Assembly (NCBI GenBank): GCA_021784765.1
Contig: JAJYHN010000183.1
Coordinates: forward strand, 1 to 34,841
Direction of reading: 5' to 3'
Source: Actinomycetes bacterium
GTDB taxonomy: Bacteria; Actinomycetota; UBA4738
DNA length: 34,841 bases
Positions 1 to 8,989 of the stretch are shown here, piece after piece. The notes under the pieces were generated by a model. That model searched no databases, was not told the DNA's origin, and saw only the letters and a list, made by a program, of their open reading frames with translations. A program made the position numbers and the translations under genes. The number at the start of each line of letters is the position of its first letter. Positions within the stretch are counted from its first letter, which is position 1.

Positions 1-817
1 CGTGGAGGTATCCCGCGATCTGCAGCCGCTCGTCCTGCCGCTCCTCGGCCATGCGGTTGGAGAGCGCCCGCATGACCCGCTCGCGATCCTTCAACTCCTT
101 GGACGCCTCCTCCAGCGCCATCGACCGGAAGAACATCTGCCGCGCAAACACCAGCGGTGCCAGGAACAGCACCACCGACCACTCACCAACCTGCACGGAG
201 AACAGCGCGATCCCGAGTCCGATCACGCTGAGGCCGAGGTAGTTGACCAGGAACTGTGGGAGGGCGCCGACACGAAGCTGGGTCAACACGGCCCGGACCG
301 AAATCCTCTGTCCGAGGCTCACGAACACGGCGACGAGAACGGTGTTGACTGTATAGATGACCGCCGTCGCGGCCACGCTGGCCGCGAGGAGCTTGTACCA
401 GGGGGACGCCATCAGGGTGGGAACCGCCCGGGCGACCGCGTGAAAGACTGAACCAGCAGCCAGAACCGAGAACGCGAACTGCGCACGGTTGAAAAGGGCG
501 CTGGTCAAAGACACTTCGCGCCGGACCTCTCGAAGATCCGTTGATCCGAGGAGCGCGACCGTCGCAGCCACCCCAGGCGAGTACAGGATGGCCACTGCTA
601 GCAGGATGGGGGAGCTGACGCTGAGTTCCGTTCCGCGCCAAGTTGGCACGGCGAGGGCGGCGACCACAGCCAGCACAACGGTCCAGTACAAGACGTCCCA
701 CCGAACCAGTTGTTCCGGTCGCGTCACCGCCGTGAAGACCACCAACGCGAGAGACGCGGCGACCACGATGGCGCCGTACATCGCCAGAGCCAACTTCTTG
801 GGCCCGCGTCGGATCAT
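1..817 (-). CDS. Sensor histidine kinase, membrane N-terminal domain plus start of DHp domain (3' truncated by window edge)
   Basis: Reverse-strand frame absent from the ORF track because it has no stop in the window: MIRRGPKKLALAMYGAIVVAAS...LLGSTDLREVRREVSLTSALFNRAQ...ALSNRMAEERQDERLQIAGYLH. ATG at 817-815 preceded by GGAAGGA. The C-terminal end matches the ERxxIAxxLH H-box type. Confidence 0.85.
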   Translation of the reverse strand, partial: MIRRGPKKLALAMYGAIVVAASLALVVFTAVTRPEQLVRWDVLYWTVVLAVVAALAVPTWRGTELSVSSPILLAVAILYSPGVAATVALLGSTDLREVRREVSLTSALFNRAQFAFSVLAAGSVFHAVARAVPTLMASPWYKLLAASVAATAVIYTVNTVLVAVFVSLGQRISVRAVLTQLRVGALPQFLVNYLGLSVIGLGIALFSVQVGEWSVVLFLAPLVFARQMFFRSMALEEASKELKDRERVMRALSNRMAEERQDERLQIAGYLH

Positions 818-1138
818 TTCCTTCCCTTCGGCTGGGACTCCTGCCCGCTTGATGGTCCCACGGGACCGGACAGTCGAGAAGTAGCCCACGTAGCTGAACT
901 GCCTGTAGTCCATTTGACGTAACCCGTACGGGCCCTTGGTAGGGGGTTCGGCCGATAGGACACTCAACCTACAGACCTAGGCCGCACGATGGGAGCGAGA
1001 AGGAGGGCGGATGCAGGTCATCAGGCGGGTAGGCGTGTCCCTCAGGTCGCTCATGACCATGGCCCTTGCGGGAGGCGTTATGTGGCGCGTCCCGTAGGCG
1101 ACTGGCCGGCGAGTCGGCCCAAGAGTTTACGCAGCGTG

Positions 1139-1160
1139 TGACCATCCCTCGGGGTGGTCA
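1139..1160. terminator. Stem-loop, candidate terminator/3' hairpin
   Basis: TGACCATCC-CTCG-GGGTGGTCA, 9-bp stem with one G-T pair and a 4-nt loop; CTTTTT follows on the + side. Lies just 3' of the minus-strand kinase ending at 1182. Confidence 0.4.
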
Positions 1161-1181
1161 TACCTGCTTTTTCGGTTCCCA

Positions 1182-2615
1182 TCATGGACTGACGTCCCCA
1201 ACAGGAATTCGGGCAGCCACTATCGTGCCCTTGGGTGTGCTCCCCACGTGCAGCAGGCCGCCGGCTGTCTGCGCCCGCTCGCGCATGATCACGACTCCGA
1301 AGTGTCCTTCCGCTTCCACGGCAGGATCGAATCCCTGGCCGTCGTCCTCCACGCTGAGGCGGAGATGTTCCTCGTCACGGCGAATGCGGAGTGTGATAGT
1401 ACGTGCTTCGGCGTGCCGCACAGCGTTCGTCAGAGCTTCGCGGCATATCTGGTAGGCGGTCAGCTGGACTCCTTGCGGGAGCTCGCCCAGTTCGTCGATC
1501 TCGGTCGCGATCCGGGCTTCAGCGATCAACTGGAGGTCTCCGACGAGCGCTCGTATAGCGACAATCAGGCCATTCGGACCGACGGCAGAGTCGAGAAGAC
1601 CGCGAACGACTTCACGGAGTGCCTCACCGGCTGTGTTGCCCGCTGCCACGAGCATTGGAACGTCGTCGTCCAAGTCGAGAAGTCGTCCACTCGCGAGATC
1701 TTGACGGATCACTTGGGTGAGGACGGTCATGCGGTGCACTGCCTGCTGCAAGTCGTCGTGAATCTTGAAGGCAATCAGGCGACGCTCGTCCCTGCGCTCT
1801 TCCGAGATTGAGGCCTCCAGCTTCTGCAGGGCGAGTGCCTTGGATCTTGCGTCTTCAGCACTGACGAGGCCGGACTCGCTTCTCTGAAGCAGAGCCCTGC
1901 CGACGATCGCTAGGAGCGAGAGTGTCCCAAGCGCCCATAGCCGCAATTCGTCGTATCCGACGGCAAGCAGGAGCCCCAGCAGTCCCCACCCCAGCCAGGT
2001 GGCGACGAAGTCGGGTGTCGTCCCGATGCGAAGACCGCGAAGCACCGAGGCCAAACGGGCCCTCGTCGATGCCGAGTAGGCGGCACTCGCGAGCAAGTAG
2101 TTGCTGAGGGTCACGACTGCGAGGGAAACGAGTGCGGCGATCGCCGTCGTGGTAACCGTTCGAGGCAGTACGGTCCCGGCAGCGGTGGCGGCCAGCATGC
2201 TGCTCAGCGACACCTGGCTGCGGTTGAAGAGCGCAGTGGCGGGACTCACCGCGCCACGCAGCTCACGAGGGTCGAGTCCGCCGATGAAGGTCACGATCCC
2301 TGACACCCCGGCGGGGAACACGACCGCTGTGGCGACGATGATGGGGAGCGCGGGCGCTACGCGGAAGCCGCTTTCGGTGGCGACGTCCAGGAGGTTCAGG
2401 ATGGCGAGGGCGGCGGTCCAGGCGAGGAGCTCGGGCCAGGAGGCGCGGATCGTCGGCCAGTCGTGGACGGCGCTCCAGGTGAGGAGGGCGATGGTCACCA
2501 GGCTGATGCCGAGCGCGAACCCTTCGCCGAGGCGGGCGGGATGATCCTCTCTCACGAGGGGCGTGCGCGGCTGTTCGATGGGCACGCCTGCCAACTCGCC
2601 GATGGCCGGCACCAT
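1182..2615 (-). CDS. Sensor histidine kinase (HisKA_3/NarL-type) with multi-TM N-terminal domain
   Basis: H-box EERRDERRLIAFKIHDDLQQAVHRM, N-box EALTNAVRHAEA, G-boxes DDGQGFD/HFGVVIMRERAQTAGG; hydrophobic N-terminal half. Confidence 0.9.
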   Translation of the reverse strand: MVPAIGELAGVPIEQPRTPLVREDHPARLGEGFALGISLVTIALLTWSAVHDWPTIRASWPELLAWTAALAILNLLDVATESGFRVAPALPIIVATAVVFPAGVSGIVTFIGGLDPRELRGAVSPATALFNRSQVSLSSMLAATAAGTVLPRTVTTTAIAALVSLAVVTLSNYLLASAAYSASTRARLASVLRGLRIGTTPDFVATWLGWGLLGLLLAVGYDELRLWALGTLSLLAIVGRALLQRSESGLVSAEDARSKALALQKLEASISEERRDERRLIAFKIHDDLQQAVHRMTVLTQVIRQDLASGRLLDLDDDVPMLVAAGNTAGEALREVVRGLLDSAVGPNGLIVAIRALVGDLQLIAEARIATEIDELGELPQGVQLTAYQICREALTNAVRHAEARTITLRIRRDEEHLRLSVEDDGQGFDPAVEAEGHFGVVIMRERAQTAGGLLHVGSTPKGTIVAARIPVGDVSP

Positions 2616-2772
2616 GGCTTCCCCCTTCCCTCACCGGTCGGCGGCGAAATCGTTCCTGGCCGTTGGGATGGCGGTCAACGCCCGGAGGTCCCGCCCTGCG
2701 GGTGACCCCGGGCCCTACCCGCCTCCCCGGAGGCTTCTGGCAAGATCGCCAAGAACCGCCCCCTGCCCCCGC

Positions 2773-2789
2773 AAAAGGTCTGGACTTTT
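2773..2789. promoter_or_regulatory. Palindromic candidate GntR/HutC-type operator
   Basis: AAAAGGTCTGGACTTTT, imperfect palindrome centred on GGTC-TG-GACT in the 294-bp intergenic region upstream of the permease. Confidence 0.4.
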
Positions 2790-2909
2790 CCCGCGGCCGG
2801 GCGTACCCTCCGCCGCAATCGAACGTGGGCGGGTGAGAACGGGCCAGGGCGGCGAGGAGCCGGCGCGATCCCGCCCACCGGCTCGCGCCGCCGACGGAGG
2901 GGGGTCCCG

Positions 2910-4463
2910 ATGGCATCGCACGATCCGAGCCTCGACCGCGACGCGGCCGATCTCGCGAAGTTCGGGTACAAGCAGGAGCTGAAGCGATCGCTCGGCCTGT
3001 TCAGCTCGTTCGCGGTGGCGTTCAGCTACATCTCGCCCTCGACGGGCATCTTCACGCTGTTCTTCCTGGGCATGCTCGCGCTCGGCGGCGTGCTGTTCTG
3101 GACCTGGCCGATCGTCGCGCTCGGCCAGTTCATCGTCGCCCTGAACTTCGCCGAGCTGTCGAGCCACTACCCGGTCGCGGGCTCGGTGTTCACCTGGACG
3201 AAGTACCTGTCCGGCCGAACCTACTCGTGGTTCAGCGGATGGATCTACCTGTTCGCGGGCATCCTCACGGTCAGCGCGGTCGTCGCGACGCTCCCGCTCG
3301 CGCTCGTCCCCGCGCTGCAGGGCCTCGGCTGGCACGGCCTGTCCGGCAGCGTCAACTCGATGCGGATCATCGCGCTCATCACGCTCGTCGTGATCACCGT
3401 GCTGAACATCTACGGGGTGAAGCTCGTCGCCATCATCAACAACACCGGCGTGCTGTTCGAGATCCTCGGCATGGTGGTGTTCGCGGCGGTCCTGATGATC
3501 GCTCACAACCACCAGGGCGCCGGGGTCGTGACACACGCGACGTCGGCTGGCGTCTCGCCGAGCCTGTTCCTCGTCGGGATGGGCATGAGCCTGTTCGTGA
3601 TCTACGGGTTCGACACCGCCTCGACGCTCGCCGAGGAGACGCGGAACCCGCGGCGCGAGGCGCCGCGCGCCGTCCTGATGTCGGTCGGCGGCGCATTCGT
3701 CATCGGCGCGATCTTCCTGCTGGGCGTGCTGATGGCGATCCCCGACTTCGGCGCGGCCGTGAAGGGCGGATTCGGGCCGGCCGCGATCATCGACAGCGTC
3801 GCGCACGGCTGGTTCTCGGACGTCTACCTGCTGATCGTGTCGGCCGCCATCTTCGTCTGCTGCCTGTCGATCATGACCTCGACGGTGCGGCTGGCGTTCG
3901 GGATGGCGCGCGACAACCAGCTGCCGCTGTCTCGGACCCTCTCGCGGGTCAGCCCGACCCTGCACACCCCGATCTGGGCGTGCGTCGCGGTCGCCGTGGT
4001 GGCGGCCATCCCGTTCCTGCAGTTCGCCGGCGCCAGCACGATCGCGATCGCCGCGACCGGCATGATCTACCTCAGCTACTTCCTGGGGAACACCGCGTCC
4101 CTGCGCGCGCGCCTGCGCGGCTGGCCGAAGGTGACGGCGCCCTTCAAGCTCGGCGCCTGGGGCAAGCCCGTGAACGCCCTGGCGCTGCTGTACGGCGGCG
4201 CGATGTTCCTGAACCTGTTCTGGCCGGCCGGGTCCAGCTCGAGCCTGCGGATCTTCACCAACCCGACGGCGAAGCAGACGAACTACGGCACCGGGCAGCT
4301 GGTGAACTTCCACGTCGGGTTCCTGAACAGCATCCCGCTGCTGTGGCTGGTGCTCGGCGCGGTGCTGGTCGTCGGGGCGATCTACTACTACGCGGTCCAG
4401 GCGAAGAAGCCGTGGTCGCCGGTGATCCCTCCGGAGGAGGAGGTCCACGCGGCCGCGGTCTGA
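2910..4463 (+). CDS. APC-superfamily amino acid/polyamine permease
   Basis: 517 aa, about 12 hydrophobic segments; N-terminus LGLFSSFAVAFSYISPSTGIFTLF and E-L-SSHYPVAGSVFTWTKYLSG typical of amino acid/GABA permeases. Confidence 0.9.
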   Translation: MASHDPSLDRDAADLAKFGYKQELKRSLGLFSSFAVAFSYISPSTGIFTLFFLGMLALGGVLFWTWPIVALGQFIVALNFAELSSHYPVAGSVFTWTKYLSGRTYSWFSGWIYLFAGILTVSAVVATLPLALVPALQGLGWHGLSGSVNSMRIIALITLVVITVLNIYGVKLVAIINNTGVLFEILGMVVFAAVLMIAHNHQGAGVVTHATSAGVSPSLFLVGMGMSLFVIYGFDTASTLAEETRNPRREAPRAVLMSVGGAFVIGAIFLLGVLMAIPDFGAAVKGGFGPAAIIDSVAHGWFSDVYLLIVSAAIFVCCLSIMTSTVRLAFGMARDNQLPLSRTLSRVSPTLHTPIWACVAVAVVAAIPFLQFAGASTIAIAATGMIYLSYFLGNTASLRARLRGWPKVTAPFKLGAWGKPVNALALLYGGAMFLNLFWPAGSSSSLRIFTNPTAKQTNYGTGQLVNFHVGFLNSIPLLWLVLGAVLVVGAIYYYAVQAKKPWSPVIPPEEEVHAAAV

Positions 4464-4520
4464 GCGGGCGCGACGGGGCGGTCGTCGGTCCTTGGTCCTT
4501 GGTGGAGGTCCGGTGCGCCG

Positions 4521-5354
4521 ATGCCAATGAGCACGGGAATCCGGCGGGTGGTCCGGAGGAGGCTCGATCCCTCCGGACCACCCGCGTACGCGCAGATCGA
4601 GGGGCGGCTGGCGCAGGCCATCTCGGCCGGGGACCTCGCGGCCGGCGAGCGGCTGCCGCCCGAGCGGGAGCTCGCCCGTCGCCTCGGGGTGAGCCGGATG
4701 ACCCTGCGGCAGGCGCTGGACGATCTGGAGCGGCGCGGGCTGCTGACCCGGGTCGTCGGGCGCCACGGCGGCACGTTCGTCGCCGAGCCGAAGGTCGAGC
4801 GCGACCTCACGGTCCTGGCCGGGCTCTCGCGCCAGCTCCAGGGGCAGGGACGGCTGGCCGGCGCGCGGCTCGTGCGGGCGGAGCCCGGGCCGGCCTCGCC
4901 GCGCGAGGCCGGCGCCCTCGGCCTGCCAGAGGGCGATCCCGTCTTCGAGATCGTCCGCGTCCGCCTCTCCGACGGCCGGCCGCTCGCCCTCGAGCGTTCG
5001 GTGCTGCCCGCCGGGCCGTTCCCCGGACTGCTGGAGCTGCCGCTCGACGGGTCGCTGTACGACCTGATGGAGGGGAAGTACGGTCGGAGGCCGGCGCGCG
5101 CGCTCGAGCGGCTCGAGCCGGTGGCGGCCGGGCCGGAGGAGGCCGAGCTGCTGGAGGTGAAGCCGGGCGCGCCGATGATGCTCGTCGAGCGGACGGCGTT
5201 CGATGACGGCGGGGCGCCGGTCGAGTGGGCGCTCGACGTGTTCCGCGGCGACCGCACGCGCGTGGTCGTCGAGACGCGGTTCGAGGAGCAGGCGGACCGG
5301 CGCCCCCTGCCGCCGGCTCGCGGCGGCGGGCAGGGCCGGCCGCCGCCGACTTGA
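4521..5354 (+). CDS. GntR-family transcriptional regulator with UTRA effector domain (HutC subfamily)
   Basis: wHTH PAYAQIEGRLAQAISAGDLAAGERLPPERELARRLGVSRMTLRQALDDLERRGLLTRVVGRHGGTFVAEP; UTRA features PEGDPVFEIVRVRLSDGRPLALERSVLP. Confidence 0.93.
   Translation: MPMSTGIRRVVRRRLDPSGPPAYAQIEGRLAQAISAGDLAAGERLPPERELARRLGVSRMTLRQALDDLERRGLLTRVVGRHGGTFVAEPKVERDLTVLAGLSRQLQGQGRLAGARLVRAEPGPASPREAGALGLPEGDPVFEIVRVRLSDGRPLALERSVLPAGPFPGLLELPLDGSLYDLMEGKYGRRPARALERLEPVAAGPEEAELLEVKPGAPMMLVERTAFDDGGAPVEWALDVFRGDRTRVVVETRFEEQADRRPLPPARGGGQGRPPPT
4544..4585. repeat. Perfect 16-bp inverted repeat with 10-nt spacer
   Basis: GCGGGTGGTCCGGAGG (4544-4559) / CCTCCGGACCACCCGC (4570-4585), inside the first codons of the GntR ORF. 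Confidence 0.9.
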
Positions 5355-5375
5355 GAAATGGCGCGATGAAGGATA

Positions 5376-5387
5376 TGGTCTAGGCCA
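5376..5387. promoter_or_regulatory. Candidate GntR/HutC-type operator immediately before ATG of the oxidoreductase
   Basis: TGGTCTAGGCCA, a one-mismatch palindrome resembling the TGGTCTAGACCA core known for HutC/DasR-class regulators. Confidence 0.45.
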
Positions 5388-7811
5388 ATGAGGAACCGGG
5401 CGCGCGCGGTCGTGATCGGCGGTGGGGTGGGGGGCTGCTCCATCCTGTACTGGCTGACGAAGCTCGGCTGGGACGATGTCGTGCTGGTGGATCGCTCGGA
5501 GCTCACGAGCGGCTCGACCTTTCACTCGGCCGGGCTGGTCGGCCAGCTTCGCGGCTCGCTGTCGCTCACCCGGATGATGATGCGCTCGGTCGACCTGTAC
5601 CGCTCGCTCGAGGCCGAGGTCGGCATGCCAACGGGCTGGCGGGAGGTCGGGTCGCTGCGCCTCGCGTCCTCGCCGGAGCGCATGGAGGAGCTGCAGCGCC
5701 AGGCCGGCTGGGCCAAGACCTTCGGCCTGCCGCTCGAGCTGATCTCGCCCGCGGAGGCGGGGGAGCTCTTCCCCCCGATGTCGCTGGACGGCGTGCTGGG
5801 GGCCGCGTACCTGCCGACCGACGGGTTCATCGACCCGAGCCAGCTCACCTACGCCCTGGCCGAGGCCGCCAAGCGCCGCGGCGCTGAGATTGCCACGAAC
5901 ACGCGGGTCACCGGCATCCGCGTCGAGCGCGGCCGGGCGACCGGGGTGCAGACCGATCGGGGCTTCATCGAGACCGAGGTCGTCGTCGACGCGGGCGGCA
6001 TGTTCGCCGGCGAGATCGCCCGCATGGCGGGGGTCAACGTGCCGATCGTCCCGATGGCGCACGAGTACCTGATCACCCACGCGATGGGGCTGCCGCACGA
6101 CCTGCCGACGATGCGGGACCCCTCGCTGCTCGTCTACTACCGCCCCGAGGTCGGCGGGCTGATCGCGGGCGGCTACGAGCGCGACCCGGCGCCGTGGGGC
6201 CTCGACGGCATCCCCGCGGACTTCAACGGGAAGCTGCTGGCCGAGGACTGGGAGCGGTTCGAGCCGCTGCTCGCGAACGCGATCGTGCGCGTGCCGGACC
6301 TCGAGCAGGCCGAGGTCGTGAAGCTCGTGAACGGGCCGGAGGCGTTCACGCCCGACGGCGAGTTCATCCTGGGCGAGTCGGAGGTCCGGGGGTTCTGGGT
6401 GGCGGCCGGGTTCTGCGCCCACGGGCTCGCGGGGGCGGGCGGCATGGGCCAGCTCATGGCCGAGTGGATCGTCGAGGGCCAGCCGGCGTTCGACGTCTGG
6501 GAGATGGACGTGCGGCGGTTCGGGCAGCAGTACCGGAGCCGCGAGTACGCGCTCGCCCGGACCACCGAGGTCTACTCCACCTACTACGACGTGCGCTACC
6601 CGGGGCACGAGCGGCAGGCCGGGCGGCCGCTGCGCCTGTCACCGACCGCGGCGCGGCTCGCGGAGCTCGGGGCCGCCTTCGGCGAGAAGTCCGGCTGGGA
6701 GCGCGCGAACTGGTTCGAGTCGAACGCCGCCGCCGGAGATCCGGCGCTCCGGCCGCGGGGCTGGGCCGGGCGGATCTGGTCGCCGGCAATCGGCGCGGAG
6801 CACCGCGCCTGCCGCGAGTCGGCGGCGCTGTTCGACGAGACGAGCTTCGGCAAGATAGAGGTCTCGGGACCCGGGGCCGAGGCGTTCCTGCAGCGGGTCT
6901 TCGCGGGCGACCTCGGGCGCGCGCCGGGGACGGTCACCTACGCACAGGCGCTGAACGCGCGCGGGGGCATCGAGAGCGACGTGACCGTGACGCGCCTCGC
7001 CGAGGACCGCTACCTGATCGTGACGGGGACGGCGTTCGCGCGCCACGACCTCTTCTGGCTGCGCTCGCACGCGCCGGAGGACGGGTCGGTGCGCGTGGAG
7101 GACGTGACCTCGGCGTGGGCGTGCCTCGCGCTGTGGGGGCCGCGGGCGCGCGAGATCCTGCAGCCGCTCACCACGGCGGACCTGTCGAACGAGGCGTTCC
7201 CGTACCTTCGCGCGCGCGAGCTGGCGGTCGGGCCGGTGCCGGCGTGGGCGCTGCGCGTCACCTACGTCGGCGAGCTCGGATGGGAGCTGTACTGCCCGAG
7301 CGAGTACGGGCTGCGACTGTGGGACACCGTTTTCCAGGCGGGCCGGCCGCTCGGGCTCGTGCCCGGCGGGTACCGGGCCATCGACTCCATGCGCCTCGAG
7401 AAGGGCTACCGGGCGTGGGGCGCCGAGGTCACCCCCGACACCACGCCCTACCAGGCAGGGGTCGGGTTCGCCGTCCGGCCGGACAAGGGGGTCGACTTCA
7501 TCGGCCGCGAGGCGCTGCTGCGCGCGCGCGACGCCGAGCCGGAGTCGGTGCTCGCCTGCCTGATGCTGGATGATCCGCGGTCGGTCGCCCTGGGGGAGGA
7601 GCCGGTGCGGGTGGACGGCCGGCTCGTGGGGCGGGTCACGAGCGGCGGGTTCGGATACAGCGTCGGGAGCTCGATCGCCTACGCGTACCTGCCGCCGGCC
7701 GGTGCGGTGCCCGGGACGCGCGTGGAGGTCGAGATCTTCGGGACGTGGGTCGGGGGCTCGGTCCAGGTCGAGCCGCTGTTCGACCCGAAGGGCGAGCGGA
7801 TCCGCGCCTGA
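5388..7811 (+). CDS. FAD-dependent dimethylglycine/sarcosine dehydrogenase-like protein with C-terminal GcvT (folate-binding) domain
   Basis: VVIGGGVGGCSILYWLTKLGWDDVVLVDRSELTSGSTFHSAGLVGQLR (DAO fold), C-terminal GcvT-like VTYVGELGWELYCPSEYG...GYRAIDSMRLEKGYRAWGAEVTPDTTPYQAGVGFAV. Confidence 0.92.
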   Translation: MRNRARAVVIGGGVGGCSILYWLTKLGWDDVVLVDRSELTSGSTFHSAGLVGQLRGSLSLTRMMMRSVDLYRSLEAEVGMPTGWREVGSLRLASSPERMEELQRQAGWAKTFGLPLELISPAEAGELFPPMSLDGVLGAAYLPTDGFIDPSQLTYALAEAAKRRGAEIATNTRVTGIRVERGRATGVQTDRGFIETEVVVDAGGMFAGEIARMAGVNVPIVPMAHEYLITHAMGLPHDLPTMRDPSLLVYYRPEVGGLIAGGYERDPAPWGLDGIPADFNGKLLAEDWERFEPLLANAIVRVPDLEQAEVVKLVNGPEAFTPDGEFILGESEVRGFWVAAGFCAHGLAGAGGMGQLMAEWIVEGQPAFDVWEMDVRRFGQQYRSREYALARTTEVYSTYYDVRYPGHERQAGRPLRLSPTAARLAELGAAFGEKSGWERANWFESNAAAGDPALRPRGWAGRIWSPAIGAEHRACRESAALFDETSFGKIEVSGPGAEAFLQRVFAGDLGRAPGTVTYAQALNARGGIESDVTVTRLAEDRYLIVTGTAFARHDLFWLRSHAPEDGSVRVEDVTSAWACLALWGPRAREILQPLTTADLSNEAFPYLRARELAVGPVPAWALRVTYVGELGWELYCPSEYGLRLWDTVFQAGRPLGLVPGGYRAIDSMRLEKGYRAWGAEVTPDTTPYQAGVGFAVRPDKGVDFIGREALLRARDAEPESVLACLMLDDPRSVALGEEPVRVDGRLVGRVTSGGFGYSVGSSIAYAYLPPAGAVPGTRVEVEIFGTWVGGSVQVEPLFDPKGERIRA

Positions 7812-7924
7812 GCACCATGCCCGTCCGGGCGCGGGTTCGTCCTCGGCCCCTCCGTTCCCGCTCGGGGGGAGATCGGTGATCGGCGTGCGCCGACGATCTG
7901 TCCGGCCGTCGCTCGCTGCTCCAC

Positions 7925-8337
7925 CTACGGCCAGAGCCGCTCGGCGCGGTCGGCCGCCTCGGTCTCGTCACCGTCGCCCCCTCGCAGGCTCATGAGGAGG
8001 CCGTCGTCCCGCGGCCGCACGGGCAACGGCTCGCGGTTGGAGATCTCTCGCCCGTCGGCGAACCGGACGCCGAACTCGAGCAGGTTTGCGCCGTACGAGG
8101 GAGGGCGAACGTCGAGGTCGAGCTGATCCGAGAGACTCCGCGGCGCGCGCGGGGCGACGACGTGGTGGGGCTGAGGCTCAGTCCGGCCGGGAACGCCCGG
8201 AACGTGTCGAGCCAGATCGCCACGGCGTCCGTTCTCACCAGGACCAGGCGCGTCGCGAGGCTGACGGGGCGAACGTCGCCTGGGGCGCACTCCCACGGCC
8301 GCGTGGCGGCACGCGGGCGACGGGTGTCCTCGGTCAC
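7925..8337 (-). pseudogene. Frameshifted, internally deleted paralog of the adjacent 8372-8908 gene
   Basis: N-part in one frame (MTEDTRRPRAATRPWECAPGDVRPVSLATRLVLVRTDAVAIWLDTFRAFPAGLSLS), C-part in another (NLLEFGVRFADGREISN...AERLWP), each matching the sister protein (VGIWVDAFRVFPSGFQF; NVLELRLRYPDGRETSP; ADVLWPEAE). Confidence 0.8.
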
Positions 8338-8371
8338 GCCGGCACCCGTCGCCTCGCCACGTCAGCGTCCA

Positions 8372-8908
8372 TCACTCGGCCTCAGGCCACAGGACATCGG
8401 CCGTTGCCGCAGCGTCGAGGAGGATCCCGCCGTCGATCTCGACGGATGTGCGGGGGATCTCGGCGGCTCGCCACTCGCAGGAGACCTGGACCGGCCCCCG
8501 CGGCGGGAGGGGCCACGCCCACCACCGGACTTGCCACCCGGGGGCACCGCCTTCGAACCTGGGGCCGCCGAGCACGAGGCCGTTCCGCTGGGCCTGGACG
8601 ATCTCCGGGATCAGAGGCGAGGTCTCGCGCCCGTCCGGATACCTGAGTCGGAGCTCCAGCACGTTTCGCCCATCGCCTCGCGGGAGGCTGTCGAACTCGA
8701 GTCCGTCGGTCAGCTCACCGACCGCGGGATTCACTCGCAGGGCGAGCGTGAACTGGAACCCCGACGGGAACACGCGAAACGCGTCGACCCAGATCCCGAC
8801 CTTCGCCGTACTGACAAGGGTCGATGAGATATCTGGCGTGGCCGGGATCACGTTCCGGGGGGGCGACCCCCACGGCCTCGAGGCGGACGGGTCCGGCTCA
8901 GACGTCAA
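8372..8908 (-). CDS. Hypothetical protein, 178 aa
   Basis: Intact ORF paralogous to 7925-8337; no recognised family. Confidence 0.75.
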   Translation of the reverse strand: MTSEPDPSASRPWGSPPRNVIPATPDISSTLVSTAKVGIWVDAFRVFPSGFQFTLALRVNPAVGELTDGLEFDSLPRGDGRNVLELRLRYPDGRETSPLIPEIVQAQRNGLVLGGPRFEGGAPGWQVRWWAWPLPPRGPVQVSCEWRAAEIPRTSVEIDGGILLDAAATADVLWPEAE

Positions 8909-8989
8909 CGGATCGCCCCTAGGGATCGGACGGAGCGCGCCCAGGCCCGCCGGACGGCCTGGCGGACGAGCGTGCGGACGAGCAAGGCC

